Of a stretch of 64,000 bases of DNA, positions 46,345 through 55,198 are shown piece by piece. Made by a program: the position numbers and the translations under genes. Position 1 is the stretch's first letter. The number at the start of each line of letters is the position of its first letter. The stretch is from CAYJIX01 sp964370375 (lineage in GTDB: Bacteria > Desulfobacterota > Desulfovibrionia > Desulfovibrionales > Desulfovibrionaceae): NCBI GenBank assembly GCA_964370375.1, contig CAYJIX010000001.1, positions 46,682 through 110,681 on the forward strand, read 5' to 3'. Below the pieces are notes generated by a model, which saw nothing but the letters and a program-made list of their open reading frames with translations, had not been told where the DNA came from and ran no database searches.

Positions 46345-46438
46345 CATTGCAATCCTTGTGGCCTGAGAGTTTGAGCTAAAGCCTTGCCCCTTCGGCGTCT
46401 CGGCAAAGTGTTTCCACCCCGAGAACTCTCTTGCAATG
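46345..46438 (-). ncRNA. Glycine riboswitch, single aptamer
   Basis: On the minus strand P1 is CATTGCAA/TTGCAATG, enclosing GAGAGTTCTCGGGG, the highly conserved CGCCGAAGGGGCAA and AAACTCTCAGG with AAGGA. These are the core blocks of the glycine aptamer. Only one aptamer is present; the 3' flank (GGGACGCACCTCTGAAGATG) could form the ghost stem of a singlet. A promoter ends about 16 bases upstream, and grdX begins 65 bases downstream. Confidence 0.93.
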
Positions 46439-46453
46439 TTCAATCGCTACTTA

Positions 46454-46482
46454 AGATTACGATACGCACAACAATCTGTCAA
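46454..46482 (-). promoter_or_regulatory. Sigma70 promoter for the riboswitch-controlled grd operon
   Basis: On the minus strand TTGACA (46477-46482) and TAATCT (46454-46459) are 17 bases apart, and the transcript would start just before riboswitch P1. This separates the downstream grdX-grdE-grdB-trxB-grdC-grdD genes from the upstream reductase set. The rest of the gap up to 46665 shows nothing else. Confidence 0.75.
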
Positions 46483-46665
46483 TCACCATAAGATAAAAAA
46501 CATGGATAAAAAGACTTGCTGTGCGTTCTGAAATGATTTTGCTTTATTATTTGCGCAAGAATCCGTCAAAGAAAAACATGTGTTTTTTGCTATAACAAAA
46601 AAACAGTGTCCGTGCACATGCACCTAAAACTTTTTAGATTGTAAACGCTACGGACTAGGTTGTCT

Positions 46666-47025
46666 TTATAGCTGTGTAAAAGCTCTGCGCAATTGATCAA
46701 GGTCAATCATGCGAAGATCATCAAGGTCTATGGCCCTGTGTCCAGAACCAAGGACGCGCACGCGATCCCTAGCATTTGCTATAAGTATAAGCCCTTCCCC
46801 GTCAACACGGCGTTTTCCCTTACGAATCAAGATACTGCGCACTGATGAGCGGATGGTGGGCACATTGGCAGGAAGGGGCGAAGTTACAAGCTCATACCCG
46901 TTTTGCAAAAGGTGCTCAATGTGGGCATAGACTTCTTCCACACCGCCGTCTACAAGGGTGTATTCCTCTTGATCAGCATAAAATTCAACAACTTTAGGAT
47001 TATTGGTAATGATATGAACGCTCAT
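46666..47025 (-). CDS. grdX: Second GrdX family protein
   Basis: 119 residues starting MSVHIITNNPKVVEFYADQE, with the same ITNNP opening as the other copy and VYAHIEHLLQNGYELVTSPL in the middle, but little other identity. The second half, RSILIRKGKRRVDGEGLILI, differs. ATG 47025 is chosen because the ITNNP motif starts there; a GGAG lies slightly far upstream. It closes the upstream reductase group. Confidence 0.8.
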   Translation of the reverse strand: MSVHIITNNPKVVEFYADQEEYTLVDGGVEEVYAHIEHLLQNGYELVTSPLPANVPTIRSSVRSILIRKGKRRVDGEGLILIANARDRVRVLGSGHRAIDLDDLRMIDLDQLRRAFTQL

Positions 47026-47266
47026 ACAAAAACGTGCTCCAAATGGGCTTGATAGTGTTTTACGTGTGCTGACTATGCTTATATACGTGTTGGCAAAGGT
47101 TTTTGTACAGCCAAGCGTTTTTTGCAAAGGCAGATAGAATTTGGGTAGCACGATGCGACATTCTATACGCTTTTCAATGGCGCGTCGTAAAAATCAAACC
47201 CGGGCAAGACCTGTAACAACATGTTGCAGACCCTTGCCCGGGCATCGTTAAGGCAATGTGTAAAAA

Positions 47267-48589
47267 CTACTCTTTTTCAAAAATAGTTTGTTCGTGGATT
47301 TCTGTCTGCATGGCTTCAAAGGCACGCAACAAAAGTTCACGGCGTGCTGCATGGTCAGCTTCAGGACCATGAGCAGGATCACCTACGGGGTGAGGAATAG
47401 CAATACCGGGAACAATACGGTTTGTTCCTACGGTTTGCATGATGGGTACAATGGTAGCAATTTGTACGACAGGAATATCAGCCACTCTTTCAATTTCACG
47501 TGTCATCGATGCACCGCATCGAGTACAGGTTCCTCAGGTGGCTGTAAGGATGGCTGCCGACACCCCTGCTTTTTTCAATTCTTCACCAATGGCAATACCA
47601 AAGCTTTCGGCGTTGTTCACGCTGGTGCCGGTACCTGTGGTGGAGTAGTAAAACTCATGCAGCTTTTTGAACACGCCTTCTTTTTCAAGCTTGCGCATTT
47701 CATCCAAAGGCACAACGCAGTCAGGGTCAAGGTTGGCCCATACGCGGTCGTAACCACCGTGGATTGATTCATAATTTTCGGGAGTCATGTCGTCAAGCTT
47801 GGAAATGTCATATTTACCAAAGCTTACAGCAGAGGACACGCGAATGTGATCGGGGTTGCCCTTGGGCACCACACCACCGGCAGAAACCAAAGCAATGGTG
47901 GCGTTTTTCAGATCTTTTAAAGGAGCCGCAGGGGGAATCTTTTTGAACACGGGCATTTCGTACTCGGTTTCAAAAGGTTCCTTGCGCAAACGTGCCAGCA
48001 TCATTTTGACAGCACGGGAAGCGCCGCTTTCTTCTTTAAAGAAGCATTTACGAATACCGCGGGAGAAGTAGCCTTCTTCCTTAGCAGTACCCATTTCTTC
48101 GTTTTTAAGAAGCTTAACGCCAAGCTTGACCATGGCTTCAAGGTCAGCCTTCATGCTGCGCGCGCTTTCGGTAGAAGGCACAATATAGCAGCCTTTACCA
48201 TAAAGCTCGACGCCCGGGTTTTCCTTATACATGGCAGTAACGGTGGGGATGTTCAGCTTTTCACCAACGGTTGCGCTCACATCACCACAAGCAACGCCAT
48301 AACGACCGGCATTAAAAGCAGGTCCTGCAATAAGAAGGTCAGGCTTTAAAGAGCTGATAAGTTCAAGGCATTTGGCTCTGGCTTCTTCCATGTGCTCGCC
48401 ATAGTAGCCGTCACCGCAGATAACGGTGCCAACAAGTTCAGCTTCAACACCACTTGCTGCAAGTAAACGTGCCACTTCAGCGGCAGGACCCACAGCTTCG
48501 GTCACAGCTTCGGGCTGAAAGTCGGCCTTTTCTTCGCCGCCTTTGCCTGCATAAAACTGGTTAATATATTGTACTACACGATATTTCAT
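47267..48589 (-). CDS. grdB: Second component B selenoprotein (sarcosine- or betaine-type likely; in-frame UGA)
   Basis: A 440-residue paralogue starting MKYRVVQYINQFYAGKGGEE. TGA at 47534-47536 is Sec352 in AILTATUGTCTRCG, and the frame continues DIPVVQIATIVPIMQTVGTN to the true stop. The SECIS-like hairpin follows. It is adjacent to its own GrdE-type partner and a symporter, so it probably takes a different amine from the other copy; sarcosine (GrdF) or betaine (GrdH) are the known choices. Sequence alone does not settle this. Confidence 0.92.
47506..47522 (-). promoter_or_regulatory. SECIS-like hairpin in the second grdB
   Basis: Again exactly 11 bases after the UGA: TCGATGC-GGT-GCATCGA, a 7-bp stem with loop GGT. 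The stem sequence differs from that of the other grdB but pairing, spacing and the GG of the loop are kept. Confidence 0.75.
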
Positions 48590-48601
48590 AAACTTTGCTC
48601 C

Positions 48602-49888
48602 CTATACCCATTCACAGCCAATGCGGCTGTAACCGATTTCACAGGTGGAACCAATGACGGCCTGAAGTTCAATAAACATAGAACCATCAGGACGCAGGCT
48701 GTCTTTTTCGCCACCGGACAAGTGAGCAATAGCTTTGGCATCGCCAATAACTTTCTGCATGCCCGGTACTTCAATCATTTCATTCACATTGCCTGTAGAG
48801 ACAAAGGACACAAGCTCAGGTGTGGAGTCGGCAGTGCCTTGGCTTTTGCCGTCCGTGCCTGCTGCTTCGTCAGAAATAACAACAGCTACAATGCCTTCAT
48901 CTTCATGATATTTGGCATTAAGGCAGAAATCGGTATCAGGGTTGCCATAGCCTTCTTCTGTAATGATAACAGCGTTGGCACCAAGTTCTTTGGATAAAGA
49001 AAGGTTCATCATGGCAGCGCGACGTTTCCCTTCAAGGACGGTGCTTTCAATGGTGGGCACCATGCCAAGGAAGTTAATATCTTTGCCGTGACGGGCGTAT
49101 AGCTCGGTCACAACAGGATTGTTGACGTGATGGTAGGTGGTGTTTTTGTCGCAAGCAGACACGCAGTTGCCAGATACCACGGCACCGTCAAGCACTTCGT
49201 TGGGGTGCAAAAGTGTGGGCAAGCAGGGCTTTAAGTCTGTAGCGTACACATAGGTGTCGTGCAGCAAACCTTGGGTGATGGACATGCAAAGGTAAAGCAC
49301 TTTCGGTAAATCAGGATATTTTACTGCTTCTTCTGTTACAGAACCTTTTTCAAAAACTTGCACGCTTGAGGGGGCAGCCTCGGTGCAAAGAGAAGCCAAG
49401 TAGACCGACAAACGAAGGCCGGCTTTACGCAATGCTTCTTCGTAAGCGTGGGGGTCAATGTTGGCAGCAGGTTCAACCACTAAAACCACGTTAACGGTTT
49501 CAGAGAAGGGTGAATACTTGCTACCAGGGCCTGACATGTCAATAAGCCCTTCTTGGAACGCAACAATAGGCCCACAGGTCACTACAGCTGCGCCTTGCAG
49601 CACCAAGGTTGTGCCTTCGCCGGCACGCTGCATGGGGGAGTAAAAACCGGGGAAATAGCCTTTGCCGCCAGAAAGTTTGATTCTGGGCTCAATGACGTCT
49701 TTCACAGGGATGATGCGAACACTTTCGCCAGGGCGTGTGATTTCAAGTTCTACCTTGGTAAAGGCAGTATCAGTAGCCACACTGTCGATGGCTCCTTGTT
49801 TGTTCACAAAAAGAACGCCGTCTTTCAACGCGTCCTTTTCGCCCCACTGTATGTCTTTGATTAAGACATTACGCAATTCCAATCTCAT
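48602..49888 (-). CDS. grdE: Second component B proprotein (GrdE paralogue)
   Basis: 428 residues, MRLELRNVLIKDIQWGEKDA at the start, self-cleavage site Asn241-Cys242 in VVSGNCVSACDKN. It differs from the other copy around the substrate region: LCMSITQGLLHDTYVYATDL, FLGMVPTIESTVLEGKRRAA and VVISDEAAGTDGKSQGTADS. This divergence, with the separate symporter gene just upstream, suggests an N-methylated glycine such as sarcosine as substrate (GrdG/GrdI role). Twelve bases separate it from its grdB. Confidence 0.91.
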   Translation of the reverse strand: MRLELRNVLIKDIQWGEKDALKDGVLFVNKQGAIDSVATDTAFTKVELEITRPGESVRIIPVKDVIEPRIKLSGGKGYFPGFYSPMQRAGEGTTLVLQGAAVVTCGPIVAFQEGLIDMSGPGSKYSPFSETVNVVLVVEPAANIDPHAYEEALRKAGLRLSVYLASLCTEAAPSSVQVFEKGSVTEEAVKYPDLPKVLYLCMSITQGLLHDTYVYATDLKPCLPTLLHPNEVLDGAVVSGNCVSACDKNTTYHHVNNPVVTELYARHGKDINFLGMVPTIESTVLEGKRRAAMMNLSLSKELGANAVIITEEGYGNPDTDFCLNAKYHEDEGIVAVVISDEAAGTDGKSQGTADSTPELVSFVSTGNVNEMIEVPGMQKVIGDAKAIAHLSGGEKDSLRPDGSMFIELQAVIGSTCEIGYSRIGCEWV

Positions 49889-49966
49889 ACGTTCACCTTT
49901 TTAATGGGTAATATGCGTCAATAACACTGCGGTGGACACAATGTCCACCGCAGTAAGTATTACGCG

Positions 49967-51439
49967 TTACATGCTTTCGGCAAATGCAACCTTAGGCACC
50001 ATGGGGATCATATCAAAGGTCATCTTGGATACGACATAGTACACGATACAAGCTGCAATATCACCGGCCAAGGGGCCAACAATCCAGCCGATGTCGGGGT
50101 GGATAGTCAAAAGGCTTGCGCTAATCACGCCACCTGTAATCATGGAGGCGATGGCGCCATACATGTTACCACGCCAGAACGTTCCCATAAACACCGGGCC
50201 CACAAGCACGGCCTGCAAAGTACCGGTGCCAAGGTAGGCAAAGTAGTTCAAGAAAGCTTGGGGGGCAAAGTATGTCAACACAAGGCCTAATACACCACAG
50301 AACAACACGCCTGCACGGTTCCAAGCCAAAGCTTTGGAAACGGACAACGTCGTATTTTGTGTGGCCACGCGCAAGTCGTGGGTTAAAGCAGAAGAGGTTG
50401 TATGTAACAACGAGTTGATGGTTGACTTCATAGAGAACAAAATAAACAGGGTAATGATAGCTTCGGGGATCGGCCCAATGAAGTTCTTTAAGAAGTAGCT
50501 CATGGTCTCAGCAGAGTTTGCCAAGTCAGGATTCTTCATACGAACAAAGATACCCACTACGGGGAGGAGCGACAAGATAAGGCTCATAAGACCGATGGGG
50601 ATAGCTACCACGTGGAACTTGGTACCGGGCTTAAAGGCGATAAAACGCACAGCCATGTAGGGCAAAATAGCCGCAAACATAAAGGCGTAAGGAATGGTCA
50701 AGTAAGCAAAAGCCTTATATTCGCCATAAGGAGTTGCCAGTTCAGGGTTGTACAATTGGGGATACATGGTAGCATATTCTGCCCAGAAGCTGGTCAATGA
50801 ATATTCTTGCCCAATAACATAACAAATCCACACAGTACCAATAAGCATACCACATACCATAACGGTATCTGTCCATGCAACGGCAAGGAGGCCACCAAAG
50901 GCTGTATAGAAAATAACAATGGCCATAACAAGGATGGAGGCCATTTCAGGATCAAGACCAAGCCAAGGACCCACAAGGGAGCCCACGCCGCGGATTTGGC
51001 CAACGATAAAGATGGTCAAACAAAGCCATGTGGCAAAACCTGCAATACCTTGCAAAAGACGGCGCTGTTCAACGGTATGACCGTGACCGCGAGCAATAAA
51101 CTCAGGTACAGTCAAGCTGCCAAATTCGACGGCTTGTTTGCGCAGACGATCAGCAAAGAAAATGGCTGCTGCTGCGTGGGCAGTAGCAAAACCAAGGTTT
51201 GCTAAAAGTTCAATAGGTCCGTAAGAGTAACAAACCTGTGAGGCGCCAAGAAAACCCCAGCCGCTGTAGCCTGTGGCCACAACAGTAGCGGAACCGACAA
51301 ACCAGCCCAAGCTATTGCCGCCTACCAAAAAGCCTTTTTCATCTTTTTCTGCGACAAAACGCGCCTGAAGCCCAAGATAAAGCATGGGCAACACGGCACA
51401 TACAAAAACAATCCAGTTCAACGTTGTTGATGCTTGCAT
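49967..51439 (-). CDS. Sodium/solute symporter (SSS family)
   Basis: 490 residues with about 13 membrane helices, of the SSS/PanF-PutP family: LVGGNSLGWFVGSATVVATGYSGWGFLG near the N-terminus, FYTAFGGLLAVAWTDTVM (sodium-site region) and SMKSTINSLLHTTSSALTHD. ATG 51439 follows TAAGGAG; an ATG at 51466 is less likely. Directly upstream of the second reductase pair, so it probably imports that substrate (sarcosine, betaine, creatine or a related compound). The substrate is inference. Confidence 0.88.
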   Translation of the reverse strand: MQASTTLNWIVFVCAVLPMLYLGLQARFVAEKDEKGFLVGGNSLGWFVGSATVVATGYSGWGFLGASQVCYSYGPIELLANLGFATAHAAAAIFFADRLRKQAVEFGSLTVPEFIARGHGHTVEQRRLLQGIAGFATWLCLTIFIVGQIRGVGSLVGPWLGLDPEMASILVMAIVIFYTAFGGLLAVAWTDTVMVCGMLIGTVWICYVIGQEYSLTSFWAEYATMYPQLYNPELATPYGEYKAFAYLTIPYAFMFAAILPYMAVRFIAFKPGTKFHVVAIPIGLMSLILSLLPVVGIFVRMKNPDLANSAETMSYFLKNFIGPIPEAIITLFILFSMKSTINSLLHTTSSALTHDLRVATQNTTLSVSKALAWNRAGVLFCGVLGLVLTYFAPQAFLNYFAYLGTGTLQAVLVGPVFMGTFWRGNMYGAIASMITGGVISASLLTIHPDIGWIVGPLAGDIAACIVYYVVSKMTFDMIPMVPKVAFAESM

Positions 51440-51519
51440 ACCATAACTCCTTAAAAAGATACTCACTAGGAGACTACATGGGAGCAGTCTTCTTCCAACA
51501 AATGTTTCTGATTCTTAGG

Positions 51520-51624
51520 CTACTTAGACTTAGCTTCGCCGTACAGATATGCCACTGCGCACAAGACTATGACGGCAATATTTTGCCAAACATATCCTTC
51601 AAGAATCCATGAATCTGAAAACAT
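51520..51624 (-). CDS. 34-residue membrane peptide, probable symporter small accessory protein
   Basis: The frame encodes MFSDSWILEGYVWQ, then a hydrophobic span NIAVIVLCAVAYLYG and a short Lys-rich tail (EAKSK). An excellent AGGAGG site sits six bases before ATG 51624, and the symporter starts 80 bases downstream. Small single-helix proteins are known next to SSS symporters, so this fits an accessory subunit. Too short for ordinary gene callers. Confidence 0.7.
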   Translation of the reverse strand: MFSDSWILEGYVWQNIAVIVLCAVAYLYGEAKSK

Positions 51625-51829
51625 AACGCCTCCTGACTGTAATAAGGTGAATGTTCCCGTAACAGAAAACCGTTACATAGAGGTTACGTTTTTGTGTAGC
51701 GTCTACAACAAAAGGCACTGCTTTTATAACGTAAAAAAGCGTGTTCAATCCAATCGGCAAGGTACTGTATACAATACTGCACCCTACAAAGCCCTTTGTG
51801 GGCAAACGCTCACGTGTTGCTGTTTTGGC

Positions 51830-52684
51830 CTAGTTTAAGAGAGTCAGCACTTCATCAACCCGAGTTATCACATACTCTGGTTGCATGATTTCACTAACAT
51901 CATCTTTACAAGGCTCGCTATACTCTCCACTGCGTACCAAAGCTGATGCAATACCAACTCCTTTAGCTCCGGCTGTGTCCACATGGGCGTTGTCACCCAC
52001 CATAAGGACATCTTGCGCCAAAAGCCCAAGTTGAAGCAAGGCCATCTCGAACATAACAGGAGCAGGTTTACCTATTCGAACAGCCGGTTTTTCGCTGGCT
52101 AATTCTAACATGGCACCATACCCACCCACTGTAATTTCCGGTCCGGTGCTTTCAATGGATGTGACATTTGGAATCATCATAACCAAGGTAGCACCAGCTT
52201 TAAGCTGACGATACAATACATTAATATTGGCAAAAGTAAAACCATCTCTTGCATCGCCAAGTACTATATACTCGGGCGTGGTATCTTCGGTCAATACCTT
52301 ACCCGAAATAAGCCCATCCATGAGGCAATTATCCGGAAGAATTGTAAATTCTTCTAGCCCTTTACCATCAATGATCACACGGCACGATTGTGCTTTTTGC
52401 GTAACTAACCACTGCGCCGTAGCAGAAGATGCTGTAATCATATGCTCTGGCTGAACGGCAAAACCTAATTTTTGCAACTTTTCAGCCATGCTTTTACGGC
52501 TTTGCAACGTGCTATTGGTCAAAAGGCGGTAAGGAATACCACGTTTGTTTAAGGTATCGATAAAGTCGATGGCACCCTCGCAAGGCGCGCCTTTAAACTC
52601 TAGAACACCGTAAACGTCAAGCAACAAGGCTTTAAACGGGGGCTTACCCACCGATGGTATGGCTTGGCTTTTTGCATCATGCAT
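51830..52684 (-). CDS. HAD-superfamily (subclass IIA) phosphatase
   Basis: 284 residues. Motif I is LLLDVYGVLEF (Asp nucleophile, with Tyr where the second Asp of the classical DxD would be, a variant known in class IIA), motif II LLTNST, and motif IV VGDNAHVDTAGAKGVGI with RIGKPAP before it. NagD/phosphoglycolate phosphatase-like cap. The substrate is unknown. It lies between OTC and the symporter genes on the same strand; a housekeeping or damage-control role is possible. ATG 52684 after AGGA. Confidence 0.82.
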   Translation of the reverse strand: MHDAKSQAIPSVGKPPFKALLLDVYGVLEFKGAPCEGAIDFIDTLNKRGIPYRLLTNSTLQSRKSMAEKLQKLGFAVQPEHMITASSATAQWLVTQKAQSCRVIIDGKGLEEFTILPDNCLMDGLISGKVLTEDTTPEYIVLGDARDGFTFANINVLYRQLKAGATLVMMIPNVTSIESTGPEITVGGYGAMLELASEKPAVRIGKPAPVMFEMALLQLGLLAQDVLMVGDNAHVDTAGAKGVGIASALVRSGEYSEPCKDDVSEIMQPEYVITRVDEVLTLLN

Positions 52685-52741
52685 ATATGCAGATCCTATA
52701 TTACTAGGCTTTTATTCAAATTAAATGCTTTATTAAGAATA

Positions 52742-52764
52742 GGGGTTGGCAAAATGCCAACCCC
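52742..52764. terminator. Terminator after ornithine carbamoyltransferase
   Basis: GGGGTTGGC/GCCAACCCC, perfect 9-bp stem with loop AAAAT, starts 14 bases past the OTC stop. It would separate the arginine-related genes from the HAD phosphatase. Confidence 0.75.
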
Positions 52765-52777
52765 TTATTTTATACCA

Positions 52778-53860
52778 TTAACGTGAGCAGCAAGAAGTTT
52801 TGCAGCACGACTGTTTATGGCTGCATGCGCCAACGCCGTCACCTTCAACAAAAGCCAAAGGATCTTGGGCCAAGGTGGCTACCATAACGGCTTTGATGGT
52901 GTGCATGCGGTTTTCTGCTTCATCAAAGGACACGTTACGGAAGGATTCAAACACTTCGTCGTTAACTTCCATGGAATCCACGCCGTACTTTTGGTAAATT
53001 TCTTCACCGATAACGGTTTCGCGGTTGTGGAAGGCCGGCAAGCAGTGCAAGTATTTGCAATCGGGGTTGCCGGTTTTTTCCATACAGGCAGCGTTGACTT
53101 GGTAAGGTTTGAGCAATTCAATACGCTCTTTCCATACGCTGTCAGCTTCACCCATGGAAACCCACACGTCAGAGTACAAGTAGTCACAGCCTCTTACGCC
53201 ATCATCCACGCTTTCTGTACGGGTGATTTTAGCACCGGTCATTTTAGCGATTTCAAGGGCTTTGTTGTACACTTCATCAGAGGTCCAGATGGCTTTAGGA
53301 GCCACTGAACGGAAATCCATGCCCATCATGGCAGCACCAATCATAAGGGAGTTGCCCATGTTGTTACGAGCATCGCCAAGGTATGCAAAAATTTGCTTGT
53401 TCAAGGGACGTGAGCAATGTTCTTGCATGGTGAGCTGGTCAGCCAAAATTTGGGTGGGGTGCCATTCGTCGGTCAAGCCGTTCCACACAGGCACGTCAGA
53501 CCATTTGGCCAATTCTTCCACGACTTTCTGGGAATAACCGCGGTACTCGATGCCGTCATAAAAACGAGCAAGCACGCGAGCGGTATCAGCCATGGATTCT
53601 TTTTTGCCCATTTGGGAACCGGAAGGTCCAAGATAGGTCACATGGGCGCCTTGGTCATATGCTGCAACTTCAAAGGCACAACGTGTACGGGTTGAGTCCT
53701 TTTCAAAAAGCAACACGATGTTTTTGCCTTTCAAATACTGCTTTTCAACGCCCATCTTTTTGGCTTTTTTGAGTTTTGCAGACAATTTAAGCAAGTAGGC
53801 CCATTCTTCAGGAGTGAAATCGATTTCTTTCAGAAAATCTCTGTTTTTTAACTTATTCAT
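52778..53860 (-). CDS. argF: Ornithine carbamoyltransferase with a Cys-rich C-terminal tail
   Basis: It joins carbamoyl phosphate and ornithine to citrulline, or runs in reverse to release carbamoyl phosphate. Carbamoyl-phosphate motif KDSTRTRCAFE, WHPTQILADQ, ornithine loop SDVWVSMGE, and HCLPAFHN are all intact, so it is an OTC and not a putrescine or YgeW-type enzyme. At 360 residues it is longer than usual; the excess is a tail with seven Cys (ACSHKQSCCKTSCCSR plus none in the core counted), unlike normal OTC. With carbamate kinase in the same cluster a catabolic role is likely. Confidence 0.93.
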   Translation of the reverse strand: MNKLKNRDFLKEIDFTPEEWAYLLKLSAKLKKAKKMGVEKQYLKGKNIVLLFEKDSTRTRCAFEVAAYDQGAHVTYLGPSGSQMGKKESMADTARVLARFYDGIEYRGYSQKVVEELAKWSDVPVWNGLTDEWHPTQILADQLTMQEHCSRPLNKQIFAYLGDARNNMGNSLMIGAAMMGMDFRSVAPKAIWTSDEVYNKALEIAKMTGAKITRTESVDDGVRGCDYLYSDVWVSMGEADSVWKERIELLKPYQVNAACMEKTGNPDCKYLHCLPAFHNRETVIGEEIYQKYGVDSMEVNDEVFESFRNVSFDEAENRMHTIKAVMVATLAQDPLAFVEGDGVGACSHKQSCCKTSCCSR

Positions 53861-53991
53861 GGATCATCCATCTCATAGTTTGTTAAGTGTGGAATTGTAA
53901 GGAACAACTGTTCTTTTTAAAAGAGCATCATCCCGGTACAATAGATATGGAAAGTGCCCAAGGTCATAATGGCCTTGGGCACAAAATTACA

Positions 53992-55128
53992 TTAACCGCG
54001 GATAAGGGTTACGTCAGCAACTTGCTTGGGGAAGTAATCCTGGCAGGTGCCTTCGCGATACACGTCGGCTGTGGAGCAGTGCAGGCCGCCACCAAAGGCA
54101 TAGGCCCAATCACGCAGAGGCACAGGAATAACGTTCATGCCAAGTTTATCAAGTTGTTCTTGCTGATGTACTTCAGAAGCTTCAACAATAACAGTCTTAT
54201 GGTCAAGCACAAGGCAGTTCATTGACAACCACACAGAGGAGTAGCAAAGCGCCGGAGGCTCGGTGTGGGCGGGTTGTGCTGCGTCAACAATTTGCCAATC
54301 GTTGGCTTCAAAGATCTTACGCTGATCTTCGGGCAAGCGACGGACGGGGTTGTTGATGATAAGGCCGGGACGCAGGGGCACGAAGGTGGCGTCAATGTGT
54401 ACGGGATAAGGATCGCCGGGGAAGTTTACAGCGTGTACGCGCATGTCGGGGTATTTACGCTGCATCCACTCCATGGCTTTGCGGTTGGTGGTAAGGCCGT
54501 GCTGCATGAAAAGGTCTTTGCCCATGCGAAGAACGTCAGCTGCGTCAAACAGGATTTCTTCTTCGTTGGTCACGAAGTCTTTGTTGGCAGTACGTACAAG
54601 ACGCTCTTCAAGAGAGATCTTTTCGTCATAGTAGTTGTGCTTGTAAGATTTGTCGGTCAAACGCGGACGGGGAGCTTGGCTCCAGATGAACTCAGGATCT
54701 TCGTTGAAGTACTGGCTCAACAAGGGGCGATATGCCAAATATTCCCAGAAGCGGCAACGGAAAGACATGGGAGCTTCGATGATTTCGGCGCCGATGGTGA
54801 GCAGTACGTCACGAGGAGGCATACAGGTCATCATGCAGTCGGTACGGAAATCGGGGGTGATAACAGGAGCGTTCCACTGTAAGGGGGTGGGACGGTCAAC
54901 TTTTACGCCACGGCTTTCAAGCACTTTGGCCAAGTTGTCGAGCTGCTCATTGGCTTTTTCGACGTTTTCTAAAGGACGGGGTCCCCACATGCCGCGCATG
55001 GGGCTATCAAGAGGCACTTTTTCAGAAGTGGCAGGCTCTTCGGGGGGAATGCAGCTATGGTCACAACGACCAACGATACAATGTTTCAACGGGTCAAAAT
55101 CGTTCCATGAATTTACAATCTTAGCCAT
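53992..55128 (-). CDS. Amidinotransferase, arginine:glycine amidinotransferase (AGAT) type
   Basis: 378 residues with the pentein fold of vertebrate AGAT. The match runs the full length: SWNDFDPLKHCIVGR, PPRDVLLTIGAEIIEAPMSF, then FDAADVLRMGKD (catalytic Asp), YPVHIDATF (His244) and GGGLHCSTADV (Cys351). AGAT makes guanidinoacetate and ornithine from arginine and glycine, reversibly. It is not a classical arginine deiminase, but related enzymes can hydrolyse instead. Sitting between argB and OTC, and upstream of glycine/sarcosine reductases, it most likely handles glycine- or sarcosine-linked guanidino compounds. TTAGGAG precedes the ATG. Confidence 0.88.
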   Translation of the reverse strand: MAKIVNSWNDFDPLKHCIVGRCDHSCIPPEEPATSEKVPLDSPMRGMWGPRPLENVEKANEQLDNLAKVLESRGVKVDRPTPLQWNAPVITPDFRTDCMMTCMPPRDVLLTIGAEIIEAPMSFRCRFWEYLAYRPLLSQYFNEDPEFIWSQAPRPRLTDKSYKHNYYDEKISLEERLVRTANKDFVTNEEEILFDAADVLRMGKDLFMQHGLTTNRKAMEWMQRKYPDMRVHAVNFPGDPYPVHIDATFVPLRPGLIINNPVRRLPEDQRKIFEANDWQIVDAAQPAHTEPPALCYSSVWLSMNCLVLDHKTVIVEASEVHQQEQLDKLGMNVIPVPLRDWAYAFGGGLHCSTADVYREGTCQDYFPKQVADVTLIRG

Positions 55129-55198
55129 GATAGACTCCTAAACAGGCTTTAATGTTATCCCTATACAACAACTGGACAGGGAACCCAGTTTATACGGT

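Noticed and set aside
46345..46438. Tandem glycine riboswitch
   Set aside because: Only one set of core blocks and one P1 were found; no second CGCCGAAGGGGC block is present.
46345..46445. Short open frames crossing the riboswitch
   Set aside because: They overlap the strongly conserved aptamer core and have no ribosome sites or conserved products.
43319..47536. Frameshifts or nonsense mutations in both grdB genes
   Set aside because: Both UGA codons fall in the same Sec-x-x-Cys context with a SECIS-like hairpin 11 bases on.
53992..55128. Arginine deiminase, suggested by its place beside OTC and carbamate kinase
   Set aside because: The sequence follows the AGAT pattern over its full length (NDFDPLKHCIVGR, EIIEAPM, VHIDATF, GGGLHC). 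A side activity as deiminase is kept only as an alternative.
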